Source: Gambelia wislizenii
Lineage: Eukaryota > Chordata > Lepidosauria > Squamata > Crotaphytidae
Direction: 5' to 3'
DNA length: 64,000 nt
Assembly (NCBI GenBank): GCA_030847615.1
Contig: JAUMIR010000005.1
Coordinates: forward strand, 239,544,645 to 239,608,644
Positions 1 to 10,802 of this stretch are shown piece by piece. Numbering within the stretch: position 1 is the stretch's first letter; every line of letters begins with the position of its first letter. The notes beneath the pieces were generated by a model, which made no database searches, was not told where the DNA came from, and saw only the letters and a program-made list of their open reading frames with translations. A program made the translations under genes and the position numbers.

Positions 1-135
1 GTTTTGAAATACAATAGAATTAAACTTCAACACTTACAAAGGAATTCTCTGAAGACCCCAGCCACAGATGCAGGTGAAACGTCAGAAAGAAACTATTCCA
101 GAACACGGCCTCACAGCCCAGAAAAAACCCCAAGG
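1..135 (+). mobile_element. Penelope-like element 3' tail with hammerhead-like core
   Basis: The stretch around 45-135 resembles a very common squamate repeat end that I associate with Penelope-like elements (PLEs): an acidic CTGA-GA motif, a helix, GAAA, then a run ending in 'cacagcccagaaaaaaccc'. CTGAAGA lies at 49-55 and GAAA at 76-79. The bases before and after (TTCT 45-48, AGAA 84-87) are complementary, as expected for helix I of a hammerhead ribozyme. The middle helix is damaged. No PLE coding sequence is adjacent. The family assignment is from memory; the base pairing is seen directly. Confidence 0.5.
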
Positions 136-299
136 AAAATCTACTCAGAGGTGGTTTTGCCAGTTCCTTCCTCTGAAATATAGCCTGCAGCCCCTGGTAT
201 TCATTGGCAGTTTCCCATCTAAGTACTAACCAGGGCTGACTCTTTCTATCTTCCAAGATAAGACAGAATCTGGTACCTTTGGTGGCAGGACTTAAATGA

Positions 300-728
300 A
301 GTGCATGTTCAATCCAATGGGAAACACATGAGTATTTCCTCAAAAACATCTGGTGGAAATGTGAAAAAGCAGAAAGATACTGGGGGAAGATTCATAGAGG
401 AATCGTAAAATTATTTAATATAGACTTCCCCTGTGCCCCTGAAATTTATCTTTTAAATATATTTGATAAGATAGATAGTCAAATTCTGAAAAAATACTGG
501 AAAGTGTTATCATATATGGTGACAATAGCTAGAATTAAATACGTTAAGTATTGGAAGACTAGAGAGTTACCATCATTAGATGAATGGACGTTAAAACTCC
601 TGGAAATATATGAAATGGAAAAAATTACGGTTATAATGGATGAAAACAAAACCTTAAAAGACTTGGAGATATTAAACCCACTATGGGAAGATAAATGGGG
701 AAAAGAAGCCAAAATAAAAAAAGACTAA
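300..728 (+). pseudogene. L1 ORF2 C-terminal remnant
   Basis: The frame is open without interruption from about 300 to the TAA at 726-728, about 140 codons. Near its start it carries the L1 C-terminal motif HEYFLKNIWWKCEKAERYW (from 327), an H-x-x-x-WW-x-C pattern like the cysteine-rich tail of lizard L1 ORF2. It then reads through a lysine-rich tail ending near KEAKIKKD. Reverse transcriptase and endonuclease domains are absent, so no functional protein is possible. In the source element this segment is the RNA-binding tail of the protein that copies L1 RNA into the genome. The ATG at 504 is internal to the remnant and is not a real start. Confidence 0.7.
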
Positions 729-1109
729 CAATATTTTATAATGTATAAAGAAACAAGTCGGAATATGAACAAAGCAAATAAATAAGATATTAAAATAAGA
801 GAAAGTAGAGACAAGGAACAGAACTTTAAGAGGGAGAAGGGGGAAAATAAGCATAAAAAATGAAATGGATAAGAAAAGAAATAAGGAAGCAATGGAACAT
901 GTGTGTGAAAGAAAGAATGGAATGAGTGAAAAATAGAGGTTAGCATTGGGAATGATGTAAGAAGTATTGTAAGAATATTGAAAAATATAAGATAGTGATT
1001 TAAGACCCAGGCATGATTATGTACGATTATGAATGATTATATATGTTGTGTGTTATTTTAATGTATGTTTGTTAAGGAAATGCTGAATAAAAAAATAAAT
1101 AAATAAAAA
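300..1109 (+). mobile_element. 5'-truncated L1 LINE, 3' end with A-rich tail
   Basis: This is the last part of an L1 second ORF plus an A-rich 3' UTR. The 3' UTR (729-1080) is purine-rich and ends in an (AAAT)n/A-rich tail at about 1087-1107, as expected for target-primed reverse transcription. The 5' truncation is near 300, where an in-frame stop precedes the open frame. No target-site duplication could be set with confidence. The copy looks young relative to its neighbours because more than 400 bases of frame stay open. Confidence 0.75.
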
Positions 1110-3795
1110 ACCATAGCCAGTTTTTGTTTTCTAGCAGTTCCCAGAGTCCATTAGTGTGCTACTTGCCTTTTCACTCAGAAAGATGAGAAAACACCTCAAT
1201 AATAACCTTTTGGATATTCAAATACCCAAGAGGTGATGTCATAACCAGATGTGTTTTTTTTTCAACTGTATTTTTCCATGTATGTATTTTACATTTATTT
1301 TCATACATGTGAGCTTTCAGGGTGGAATTGAATTTACAATAGAAATGCTTAAAAATAAATTAGTCCAGGAAAAAAATATGTATATAATAACTAAATACAG
1401 ACAGATACAGTTTGAAACCCAGGTTAACATTCATCTGCCTTTTAATTTTATCTAAATTGCTTCTTTCCTCACAGGATATCCTATGAAAGGAAAAATTAAA
1501 TATGTCTGGAAGGCTTCCCTGAGCATCAGTTCCAAATGTCTTGTGGTGGAAATGAAACAAAGTTCATCAGCATTCCCCCAAACATAAGGAGTTCAGTGTC
1601 TCCAGAGTTTCAATTACTTTCAAGTAACTCAGTTCAAGGCCTCACAACAATCTTAATGGAGAGAGTTTAACCCTGGGCTAGAAAGCATGCAGGGCTCCCA
1701 TTGTAAATGACTACCCAACCTCGAAGCAGGTGAAGGGGGAAGGAGAGGTGACAGCTTCATCTAGAAACCACCTGATTGTCTCAGAAAGGCTATTAACTTT
1801 TTCTTTTTAGGAAGTAACAGCATGAAGACATGCAGAATGATTGAGCAAGACAATATTAGGCACATCATAAAGCCAGACAGCACTGAGCAGGCAGTGTGGA
1901 GAGATATGAAGAGTCATTCTGCCTCCTTACATCCATCACAGTGGTTCCGCAAACTGACTGGTGTTACCACTGCTTTCTATATGGTTTTTCATATCACTGA
2001 TCAAGAGAGGAGAAAATCAACACAGAAGAGCAGGCTACGGCTACCTTCTTAGGGCCAGGAGTTCTGTTGACATACATTGGCCTGATGGGTTGATTTACAT
2101 AAAAATTATTTCCTTGCAAAATAGAAAGACTGGGGAATGTGGAAACCTCTCAGTTACCATCTTGCTGAGTTTCTCTGAATTCCACCTGCATTTTCGTTCT
2201 GTTCCCGTTTTTGTATTGGCTTTTGAAATTTTGCCTGGCTGGATCCTGCTAGTACACTACTCTAGTGTAACTACATTAATGTAGGTGATGGCAACAGGAG
2301 GGGAAAGGTCTCAGGTGCAGCACCTGTGAAAGAAGACAGGTGTTGGAGAAATAGGCTGCTCATAGATGGAGTGCCTTTTCCCACCCCTCCTGAATGCTGG
2401 AAAAAGCACAACTGTTAGTGTAGTATACCACTTAGATGCCAGCTAGTGTGTTTTCTTTCCACACTACCGTTTATACACGTTTTAATGTAGTTTTTTAATG
2501 TGCTCATTTATTTGGGCAATGCACCTAATTTACACTAGTTTCCTCCATTGACTAAAGCATTTTTGTGCACATTTTCTCTTTCAATTATGTGCATTGTTTT
2601 GTATGTTCTTCCCCACCCCCACTCCCGGAAATGTCCTGTTAGGTTTCATAAATGTGCTTTTGTTCAAGGGTAGGTGCACATTTTCTCAGAAATGCCATGG
2701 AAACCTCACAAATGTGCAAGGGCTCAAGGAAAGGTGCACCAGTCTCAACGGGTCAATTCCAGTGAAAGACTGTCCAGCCTGCCAGTTCCAATGAAATTTC
2801 TTTCCATTCAAGAGAAAGATCAGTATGAGTGACTAATGTAAATCAAGAGTCCCTTGAATGTTTCCCCGCCTGACCTGGAAGGTCAGCAGCCTTCATAAGG
2901 AGAGAAGGCACATAGAACATCACATACCTCCAACGTTTCACAGATTAAAAGTGGGATGCCTGTGGCCAAGCAACCTCAGAGTGTGGTCAAGATGGCCAAA
3001 GCTATTAATGAGGAAGGGCACACAAGCTAGGAGAGGCAGCAGCAATTTGCTTTTGCCTGAGTCTACAGGGAAGGGCAAGATTCTGTCCCTGCCTCTCCTC
3101 TCCCTTCTTTTGCACTTTCAACTCATTGGCACTAATGGAAGAAAACCAAGGGGAAAGGTATGAGAAGGAGATGGAAACTGGGGCATTTTAAAAGCAGTTG
3201 GAAAAGTGGGACTACAAAGGATTAACTGGGACTGTCCCTGTCAGACTGGAACAGTTGGAGGGTATGACATTAACATCTGGTCCCATGGTGTCCTGATTTC
3301 AAGGACAGAACTCTGGCCTATTTAAATCAGCTTCACTCCTTCTTGAACCTATTCCCATTTCCAGGAGTTCCCCAGGACCCTGTGACTTCGGGGTGGTATT
3401 AGCTCATTTTCCTTCAGGGGCTGAATAATCATGTTTTACTGGTCTGCAGGCTGATCTAGCTGGCAGGCTTAAACACACAATGCTCATAAATGTTAAGTGA
3501 GAATGGCCTGGGCTCAGCCAAACTATCTATGGGTCCCCTCTGTCCACAATTTGAAATTCATCTGTTTCCTAATCAGGCTTCTACATTAACCAATTACTGT
3601 AAAAACATAAAAATGAAACATACTGGTTTGAAATTAAATGGGTACATAATCCAGCAGGATAGTATCTCCAAGGAGTTGTGTCAAATTTTGAAGTGCTGTT
3701 GGCACTCGTCACTTGAACTTGTTGCCTCATCACCAAACCCACAAGTTTTGTATTTCTATGGCTATTCAACAACCTGCTTATAAGGTCTTTCCTAG
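1110..3795. other. Unassigned stretch, no gene recognised
   Basis: This is AT-rich non-coding sequence with only short chance frames (the longest near 2594-3163). I see no splice-flanked exon, no repeat boundary I can name, and no strong tandem repeat. Some of it (2330-2800) has the uneven base composition of an old repeat, but I cannot classify it. Confidence 0.5.
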
Positions 3796-3935
3796 GCACC
3801 AGTTCACTCCATGTATCTGAGGAAGCAGACCAAGTCTACGAAAACATATGCTACAACTTCTTTCTCTCAGTTAGTCTCAAAGGTGTTACAAGATCCCCTT
3901 GCTTATTGATACTCCAGACTAATATTCTGGCACTC
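3796..3935 (+). mobile_element. Penelope-like tail with hammerhead-like core
   Basis: The second type of PLE tail. CTGAGGA is at 3817-3823, a short helix follows (AGAC 3827-3830 with GTCT 3834-3837), then GAAA at 3840-3843. Downstream is the diagnostic run 'gttagtctcaaaggtgtt' and 'acaagatcccc'. The same run recurs at 11583-11690, so this is one interspersed family. Only the tail is present; no coding part is visible upstream. Confidence 0.6.
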
Positions 3936-4118
3936 ATCATGATAACAGCCAACCTCATGCCCTTAAGGAGAGTCCAAAAATGCAAGCAGCCATGTTGATT
4001 GCTATCAGCCCACCAGTTCTACCAGCTTTCAGCTCCACAGACTACAAGTCTTTTGAAAAGCTAATGGGTCTTAATGGCACATTTAAGATTAAGCTATCCC
4101 AAAAGTATATTTATATAC

Positions 4119-4358
4119 ACAGTTGTCCCTTCATATTCACTGGGGTTTGGTTCCAGGACACACACCCCCCCATGGATACCAAAATCCATGAATACTCAAG
4201 TCCCATTATATGCAGTGGCAAAGCAAAAGGGTGTCCCTTACATAAGATGGCAAAATCAAGGTTTGCTTTTTGGATTATTATTTTTTAAAGAATATTTTCA
4301 AGCCGTGAATACTTAAATCTGTGGATACCAAATCCCTGGATACGGAGGGACAACTGTA
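4119..4358. mobile_element. Tigger-type (TcMar) MITE, copy A
   Basis: Terminal inverted repeats are ACAGTTGTCCC at the left and GGGACAACTGT at the right, with TA at the outer edge of the right end. The body has the 'ggggtttggttccagg' and 'ggataccaaaatc' segments shared with copies at 7156 and 58982. It is about 240 bp with no transposase, so non-autonomous. Resemblance to mammalian Tigger-derived MITEs is from memory. Confidence 0.75.
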
Positions 4359-4601
4359 ATAGATAATACACAAAAATATTTTGTTGCTGGAAAAACCCAT
4401 CCCTACTCCTATTGTGTGGTAGAAAAGCAAAGTTTGGTGAGAAACAGGACAACTGAGGTTCATAGCAGGTAATGTCACCATCACTGCAAATCAGAAGGTA
4501 TTGGGAGCCCTGGCTCCCCTTAGCCCTGCACGACTGGGTTTCACTATACCACTACTTCAGAGTAATGTAACAGATGAAATGGCAGACATATTAGAGAGAG
4601 C

Positions 4602-5138
4602 TAGGGCTCATCTATATGGGCCAGAATATACTGGCTTCCTGTCATCACATTCTGGTCCCGGATCAGGCCCATTGCTTCCCTGTTACCTGCATGAAACAGG
4701 CAGGGGTCCTCACAGACACACTGGCCTGCTTCTGCAACCACCACTGCTTTCATTCATGTTACACTATAAAACCAGGAAGAGGCCCCACAGCACATGATCA
4801 AGGCCCCTGAATGTGAACAGCCTTGGTCACCTGCTTCCTGGCATCAGAGAATGTGACATGGATGGAAGTGTCGGCAGCTGCAGAGATGGGCCATCATGCT
4901 GGTATGGCCTCCTGAAGTCTCATGGGCCTGATCCAGTTTATCTTAAAAGAGCCATTCTTTCTTGGGTATTTTGCTGAAATATTTTAATTGGCTTTATCCT
5001 GTCTTCCCCTTATTTTAGCCCTGTGCATTGTGAAGGACTGCCTGGGGGCACAACTGGGTAAAAGCTCTGCATTGTTTGGACTGCAGGGCTCCAAGACGGG
5101 GTAAGATGGCATAAATAGCCTGTCTAGACAAGGTCCTA
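4602..5138. mobile_element. MITE family M1 copy a (TIR TAGGGCTCATC-like)
   Basis: Ends are TAGGGCTCATCTATATGGG at the left and an inverted counterpart ending GACAAGGTCCTA at the right. It is about 540 bp with no coding capacity. Internally (4795-4835) it has the GATCAAGGCC ... CCTTGGTCAC segment found in the other members at 30996, 39792, 42956 and 51930. The superfamily is not assigned because no clean target-site duplication is visible. Confidence 0.6.
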
Positions 5139-5469
5139 GATGCAAATCTACTCAGACAAGAAAGTCTGAGTTATTATATCTCAATCTAACCCACTGCATT
5201 GTTATGAAAATAAAACTGAATAAGGAGCAGATAAGGCTTATAGAAACCTCTGGGAGTTTGAGAGAAAGGACCCATATAAGGACTTAATGTAATAACAAAC
5301 TCTGCGAAATAGTAAGATTGGATTCTAGATTCTAGTGCCAGATCCCTCAGCCTTGCCTACCTCACAAAGTTTTTATGAGAGCAAAACAGAAGAGAGTAGA
5401 GCCCATCTGGACTACCCTGGTCTCTTTGGATGAGGGATCAGATGAAAATTTAAGGTATAAGTAATGCAT

Positions 5470-6030
5470 TCAGCTGTGAAAACTACTAGAATTGGGGGCT
5501 GGAACTGGTTGTAAGCAGCACATGACTCCCTTGCTACAGCAGCTCTATCGGCTACTGTTCTGTTCAAAGTGCTGGTTATGACCTATAAAACCCTATATAG
5601 CTTAGATTTTCAGGTGAAGCCCTTATTTCACTTCCACCATTCTACTAGGCATGCCTCGTGGGAATACAGGAAGGGCCTTCTCAGTGACTGCTCCTAAGCA
5701 ATAAAATTCACTTCCTAGGAGGTTAGACTTCCTCCCTGTTGTGCTCCCATCAGCAGGTGAAGACTTAAAAAAAAAGTCCAATAGGCTTAAACACTTTATA
5801 TGAAAAGGGCTCTTAACAATGTGCTGTATTGTTTTTACTTCTTGTCTTAATGGATAGGCATTCCATTGTTCTTATTTCTAAATATAGTTTAGTTCTATTT
5901 TAACGATAACCTTTTGTATTTTTTTAAAAAACAAAATCTGTATGTGTTTTCATTTTTGTTAGCCACCCTGAATCCCAGTGCTGGGGAAAAGCAAGATATA
6001 AATAAGCAAAACAAATAAATACTAGATTAT
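5470..6030 (+). mobile_element. L2-type LINE 3' end, degraded
   Basis: A decayed RT C-terminal region ('gttatgacctataaaaccct', the VMTYKTL motif of L2-like LINEs), then a segment corresponding to the usual AFS-x-x-P-x-LWN-x-LP block with stops, then a 3' UTR ending 'agccaccctgaatccca' and an (AAATA)n-like tail near 6015. The reading frame is broken many times. The same architecture recurs at 7498, 16631, 57650 and 62335. Confidence 0.65.
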
Positions 6031-7155
6031 AGGTATCCTGACTTCAGAGTGACAAAAGAAATGCAGTAACAACCCATCCACAGAATATTCACACTACCTT
6101 ACATCCGATTTCTGTGTCATCTCTAAGGGAACGGCCTAAGTGAGGAAGGTTGCCTCTTAAGGAAATGACAGAGTATCGCTTTGCTCCTCTGTGTATTTTC
6201 ATGCAACTTCAAAGAAAATAACTAAGCTGGCTTTGGGTATGGAGAGCCATTCCCTCCCAAGTCACTAACAAAGAACATCCAAACTGTTTGAAAGAAGGCA
6301 GCTGCCAGCCATGCTCCAAGAAGCAATATGCATTGTACTGTAACCATGACTTAGTTTAATGTTCTAGGTCACAGACCCCTTTTTTGCAGGCAAGGTTGTG
6401 TGTTTGAAGATCTAATTATATTCATTCCTCTATTTTCTTTTCTTATCTATTTTTTATTTAAAAAAAAACCATTTGCTTGGTATATCTAACCTGATATTAA
6501 AAATCTAATTTGTTTTCTTAAGCCAAAGATGACTGCACCAGCTAATTTATATTTGAAGAAGGCAATGGAAGCGTGTTTTTTTTTTAATGGGCACTCTTCC
6601 AAAGAGAACAATTGTGATGGCTTCTTGCTTCTAGATGTGATGTGACTTGAGTGACAGCGGGGATAGAAGGATCAGAGGTGAGAAATGAGGCTGGAACTTC
6701 AGTGCCTACAATGTTTCATCTCACCTATGTTCAAAGTCATCCCAGTGGCTGCGGTTATGTCAGTGGGACAGTGAATCCACACCAGGGTTTATTTTGAACT
6801 TTGAAGGAGTTATCCAGTGTGGTAAACCCACTGGGGGATAGGGTTCAGCACTTTGGACATCTCCTTTAAAGTTCAGAGTAAATCTGAGAGTGGATTCATT
6901 GCACCAGTGCCCTTACCTGCTACTGAGTGAGGTGTTGCAAGAAATTAAATAATACTTGGTTCCCATTTTTATACTTTTTTTCAGAATGAAGCTGTAGGTT
7001 GCACATATGGGAGCATCCTCAAGCTTTTTTGTCTTTTTTTTTTAAAAAAAAAACCTTTAAATATGAAAAAAAGGGTATACTTTTCAACAAGGTGGTGGGG
7101 GAAGGAGCAATATTTAGATTGCAAGAAAATTGTGCTCTCTTTTCTATTTTGCTGA
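6031..7155. other. Unassigned stretch
   Basis: AT-rich sequence with poly-T/poly-A runs (6455-6470, 7027-7052). No gene, repeat family or secondary structure that I can support. Confidence 0.5.
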
Positions 7156-7388
7156 TACAGTGGGTTCACGGTATCCACTGGGGTTTGGTTCCAGCACCCC
7201 ACATGGATACCAAAATCTGTGGATGCTCAAGTCCCTTTATATACAGTGGCATAGTAAAATTGTGTCCCTTGTATAAAATGGTGAACAGCAAAGTTTGCTT
7301 TTCAGAATATTTTTTAAGAAAATACTTTCAAGCTATGGTTAGTTGAATCTGTGGATAAAGAATTCATGGATATGGAGGGCTGACTGTA
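7156..7388. mobile_element. Tigger-type MITE, copy B
   Basis: TACAGTGGGTT at the left and GGCTGACTGTA at the right form imperfect terminal inverted repeats ending in TA. The body matches copy A segment for segment ('actggggtttggttccag', 'ggataccaaaatctgtgg', 'ttttaagaaaatactttcaa'). It is 233 bp and non-coding. Confidence 0.75.
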
Positions 7389-7497
7389 TACTCAGGACAT
7401 TTAGTATATACAATTATTTAATACACATCTGAATCACAAATGTGCATGTGCATTCTCTGCTACTAGGGATGGATGGATGACTTTCTCTTGGTCCTGT

Positions 7498-7830
7498 CTC
7501 CATCACAAGCTCACCTGGTGAGGACTTGAGAGAGAGCCTTCTCAATGGCTGCTCCCACCCTTTGGAACACCCTTCCATGGGAGGCGAGGCTGACCCCCTC
7601 CCTGATTTCTTTTTGCTGGCAGGTAAAGACTTTTCTTTTCAAGTAGGCTTTTAATGTATAAGCAGCAGGGCTTGTTTTATCTTGTATGTTTTGGATTTTA
7701 TATGATTTAATCTGATTTTTAATGTTTTAATTGTATATATTGTATTTTAATCTGTTTTATGGAAGCCACCTTGGGTCCCATCTTGGGAGAAAGGCAGCAT
7801 ACAAATAAAATAAATAAATAGATAGATAGA
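7498..7830 (+). mobile_element. L2-type LINE 3' end
   Basis: The region reads as the C-terminus of an L2-like ORF (AFSMAAPTLWNTLPWE-like, with disruptions, around 7538-7590). It is followed by an AT-rich 3' UTR, the conserved 'gaagccaccttgggtccc' end at about 7763 and an (AAAT)n(ATAG)n tail at 7803-7831. It is 5'-truncated. Confidence 0.7.
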
Positions 7831-8215
7831 TTTAGATTACTGGATTTCGATTTCGATTCCTAACTAAATTTAGATGTGATTAAAGGAAACATATGAGGAA
7901 GTGTACCAAGTTCATCCCTCTTATGTTTCTTTCTGCTGGAATCAAGAATGTGTCGAAAGTCTCATATAGAGAAGTCTTTTCTCTTGAGACTGGTACCCTC
8001 TGTATTAGGAGAGCAATGATAGAATGGGGAAGAATGGGGAAGAGCTATTTCATGTATTGATTTACTTGGTTTATATCGGACCTTTCTCTCAACACTTGGA
8101 CTCAAGGCAGCCCACAAATTAACAAAAAAAAAAGGGCATAGATGAAACTCCCCAAGTTCTAGTATTAAAACACAATTTAAAAAATTCTAGTATGAAAGCA
8201 CAATGGCTGCCATCC
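7831..8215. other. Unassigned stretch
   Basis: No coding signal. A fragment near 8050-8110 ('tttatatcggacctttctc', 'ggactcaaggcagcc') resembles generic L2/SINE 3' sequence but is too short to call. Confidence 0.4.
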
Positions 8216-9090
8216 TGTTTTTGATCTCTGCAGGCATCAGCTGCACATCACTTGAAGAGAAAGAAGTTGGTAGCATAAGCTTACATAGGCTTAAGTCCAC
8301 TTTATCAGATGCATGGAATGAAGTGCCCAGCATATGCAATAAAAAGAACACCACAACAAATCAACATGGCAAGACTTGTACCCAGGACTATGTATTATAG
8401 AACAGACTGAAGACAAGAAATGGCAGAATACTACTAATGGTCACATACTGTCCCCAACTGAGACCACTCATTTGTATCATCAATGAATTACAACCTATTC
8501 TAGATAATAATGCTGCCCTCTCAAAGGCTCTTGATGGCAGGCTTTTACTTGCCTACAACACCCTTCCAATCTCAAACAGTTACTTACCTACAGAAGGACA
8601 CACAAAATGGATGGAGAGACAGGTACAAGAACTTGCTACAAACTCAGATGCCAACTCTGCCCACACATCTACTCAGGAAATGTAATCATAGGACCTAATC
8701 ACATCAACCACAATAGTAGAGGTACTTTTACTTGCTCATGATCCAATGTGATATATGCCGTTCATTGTCAACAATGACATTCAGCACTCTATACTGGGCA
8801 AACAGGCCAATCTCTCCACCAGAGGATAAATAGACATAAATCAGCCATTATGAAAGGGAATACACAAATACAAGTTGCAGAACACTTAAATCTTCCTGGG
8901 CATTCCATCTCAGACTTCAGACCAGCAGTTCTTGAACAAAAACAAGCAAAAGCTACAAATGAAGATTGGAAAGAGAAACAGAAGAATTGGAATATAGCCA
9001 CAAACTCCAGTCCATCAACAGTGGGTTGACCAGACACCATGGTTACACATATCATAATGTTAGTTAACACTTCAGCCTCATGAAGGCTCT
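8216..9090 (+). mobile_element. 5'-truncated Penelope-like element with inverted terminal repeat
   Basis: An inverted copy of the PLE tail lies at about 8225-8330 (the tail elsewhere contains 'cgaaagcttatgct'; here its reverse complement 'agcataagctt' is at 8272-8282). A plus-strand degraded coding part follows directly to about 9060. This tail-to-head arrangement is typical of PLEs, which carry partial terminal repeats in either orientation. The element stops near 9090, just before another repeat begins at 9147. Confidence 0.6.
8430..9060 (+). pseudogene. Penelope-like ORF C-terminus (GIY-YIG endonuclease remnant)
   Basis: On the plus strand around 8725-8830 the frame reads TFTCS-stop-SNVIYAVHCQQ, then HSALYWANRP, then several stops. 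This matches the layout I know for PLE proteins: an SSNVIY-x-x-x-C block followed by an ALYIG-like block, which are the two halves of a GIY-YIG endonuclease. The segment before it (8437-8690, open frame) would correspond to the end of the Penelope reverse transcriptase. The glycine of the second motif is lost and the frame has many stops and frameshifts. It is a dead copy and cannot encode nuclease. The assignment is by remembered pattern. Confidence 0.55.
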
Positions 9091-9146
9091 CTTGGCCAAT
9101 TTATCACATCTCCTTTCTGGTTCCCAGCCAGCATCACACTACATTC

Positions 9147-9480
9147 CAGTAACTCCTTTTTCTTCACCAGGGACCCACTTTAAATACCTTTTGTTGCCAT
9201 GAGCCCCCAAGATTTAACTCAAGATTTAAAATCCTAACAACAATAATAACAGTAATACCTGATAACAACAACAATAATACAATTACAACAATGCCTCTTA
9301 ACCTTTTCTTTACCAGTGGCCCCTTTAAATATTTTTTTGTTTCCATGGACCCCCAAGACTTTAGATTTAAAACCCTAAATAATCATAATAATAGCTAATA
9401 ATACCAAATAACAACAACAATAACAACAGCAATACAATTACAACATTCATAAAATCTTCACTCAGAGGCACTGGAAGGTT
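9147..9480. mobile_element. hAT-like repeat, related to 45504-45907, with duplicated head
   Basis: Two successive segments (9147-9290 and 9290-9440) each read 'cctttt(t)cttcaccaggg(a)ccc', 'tttaaatacctttt', 'ccatg...cccccaag', 'atttaaaaccctaa', then a CAA/AAT-rich run. The same order occurs at 45504-45640. The second segment continues into 'aggcactggaaggtt' and 'gaagacttttctcctgctt', which also occur at 45673-45715. So this is a copy whose first part is tandemly duplicated. Confidence 0.6.
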
Positions 9481-10027
9481 AGGGAAGACTTTTCTCCTGC
9501 TTCTTCCTGGTCTAGATACTTGGCAAAAGTAGCATGCAAAAACTCTGCCTCATTCAGAGAAGAGAGTGTCCTGGGACCCTTGTCTACCACTTGTTAAAAC
9601 AGAAATGAATAGAAAAGGGAGCAAAGGAGTCTCTCCAGCAAGGGGTGAAATGGTCACCTTTAACTTTTTTGTGAGTCTTTGAGCTCGCCTTTGCCCCACC
9701 CACAGACTGTGGCTATTTCCTCTCCCTCAATGGCTTTGGTTCCTCCTGCCAGCTGGAGCAGGTTTTTTTAGCAGGCAGCAGCCCGTCCGGTGCAGCATTT
9801 GCAAACAAAGCCTTTCTCCACATGGGAAGCAGAGCCAGGGGCAGCCCGAGGACCCCAAGGAGTCCCCCAAGGAGGAAAAAGTGAGCCTGGAACCCCAGGG
9901 CGGCCTCTCACCTCCTTCCCACCCCTTTCATTATTTATTTATTTATTTATTTATTTACTTATTTTGCAGGTGGTAAGTTCCTCAGGGCAGAAGGTGTCCA
10001 CTCAGTATAGGCTCACTGAGAGGCACC
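9481..10027. other. Non-coding stretch with (TTTA)n microsatellite
   Basis: Probably continues the preceding repeat for part of its length. It contains a (TTTA)n run at 9930-9963. GC content is locally higher at 9700-9910, but I see no promoter or exon evidence beyond a short chance frame. Confidence 0.4.
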
Positions 10028-10430
10028 TGTCAGAGCCTGGGGGCAAACTAACCTATGAGTAGCCAAAACATCAGAACTGCACAGCAGCAAGGGCACAAAA
10101 ACAAAGACTTCAGCTAGCAGCTGTTCCACAGCTCTGACCTACTTTCACACAGAAAAAGACTTACAGACAGCAAGGTTCATCCAAAAATATTTGAAGTTCT
10201 TTATCTTCAGTTTCAGTATAAACAAACATAGTATATACACAACAAACCTCATTCACAAACTCAACAGCAAGCCACACACAATGCATTGTGTGCTTTGGCT
10301 ATATAGGAGTGTTTGCTAGTCATTCCTCTGCTTAGCCACAGATGTGAACAAACCCACTTCAGCTGTGCTAGTCTGTGGTCTGTTGCTGCAACATTTTTCC
10401 TTTTGCACTTAAAGCAATATTACCCTGACA
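10028..10430 (-). mobile_element. Solo-LTR-like element (about 403 bp)
   Basis: Read on the minus strand it starts TGTCAGGG and ends CTCTGACA, so it has TG...CA ends inside a short perfect inverted repeat (TGTCAG/CTGACA). A TATA-like 'ctatatag' lies about 115 bp in, and an AATAAA-like 'agataaag' further down. No internal gag or pol is visible on either side, so a solo LTR is the best reading. Flanking 4-6 bp do not form an obvious target-site duplication, which lowers confidence. Confidence 0.45.
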
Positions 10431-10799
10431 GAAGGAGGGGGAAAGAGGCTCAGGTTTTGGGTGCAGAAGGGATAAAGAGCAGAGGAAGGAGAAAAACCTA
10501 CCCTGCAAGGTAGGACAGGAGGGAAAAGAAGAAAGAAGAAGGTGGGGGACACATAGAAAGTAACATTATTTTTCCCCATGCATGCATGCATATTAAGAGA
10601 GCAAGGGGAGATGGCTGAGTATTTATTTACTGCAGCTCAACAGGCAAAGATGTGGCTGTAGGCCAAGGAGGTGGTGCTGAAAAACACCCTCAAGCTGCTG
10701 ATCGGCCGGCCAACAGAGCACTACGATTGGTTGGGTATGTTTCCTAACCGGCCAATCAACACACTGGGAATGGCAACATGCCCAAGAGAATTATATATA
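10431..10799. other. Unassigned stretch
   Basis: Purine-rich at 10430-10560, then (CATG)n at 10577-10590. The 10670-10760 part is unusually GC-rich and contains 'cggccggcc' and 'ccggccaatc'. No coding evidence. Confidence 0.4.
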
Positions 10800-10802
10800 T
10801 AG

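Noticed and set aside
20..349. 109-codon minus-strand frame at the window start
   Set aside because: It lies antisense to the Penelope-type tail and the L1 remnant, with no protein-like motif.
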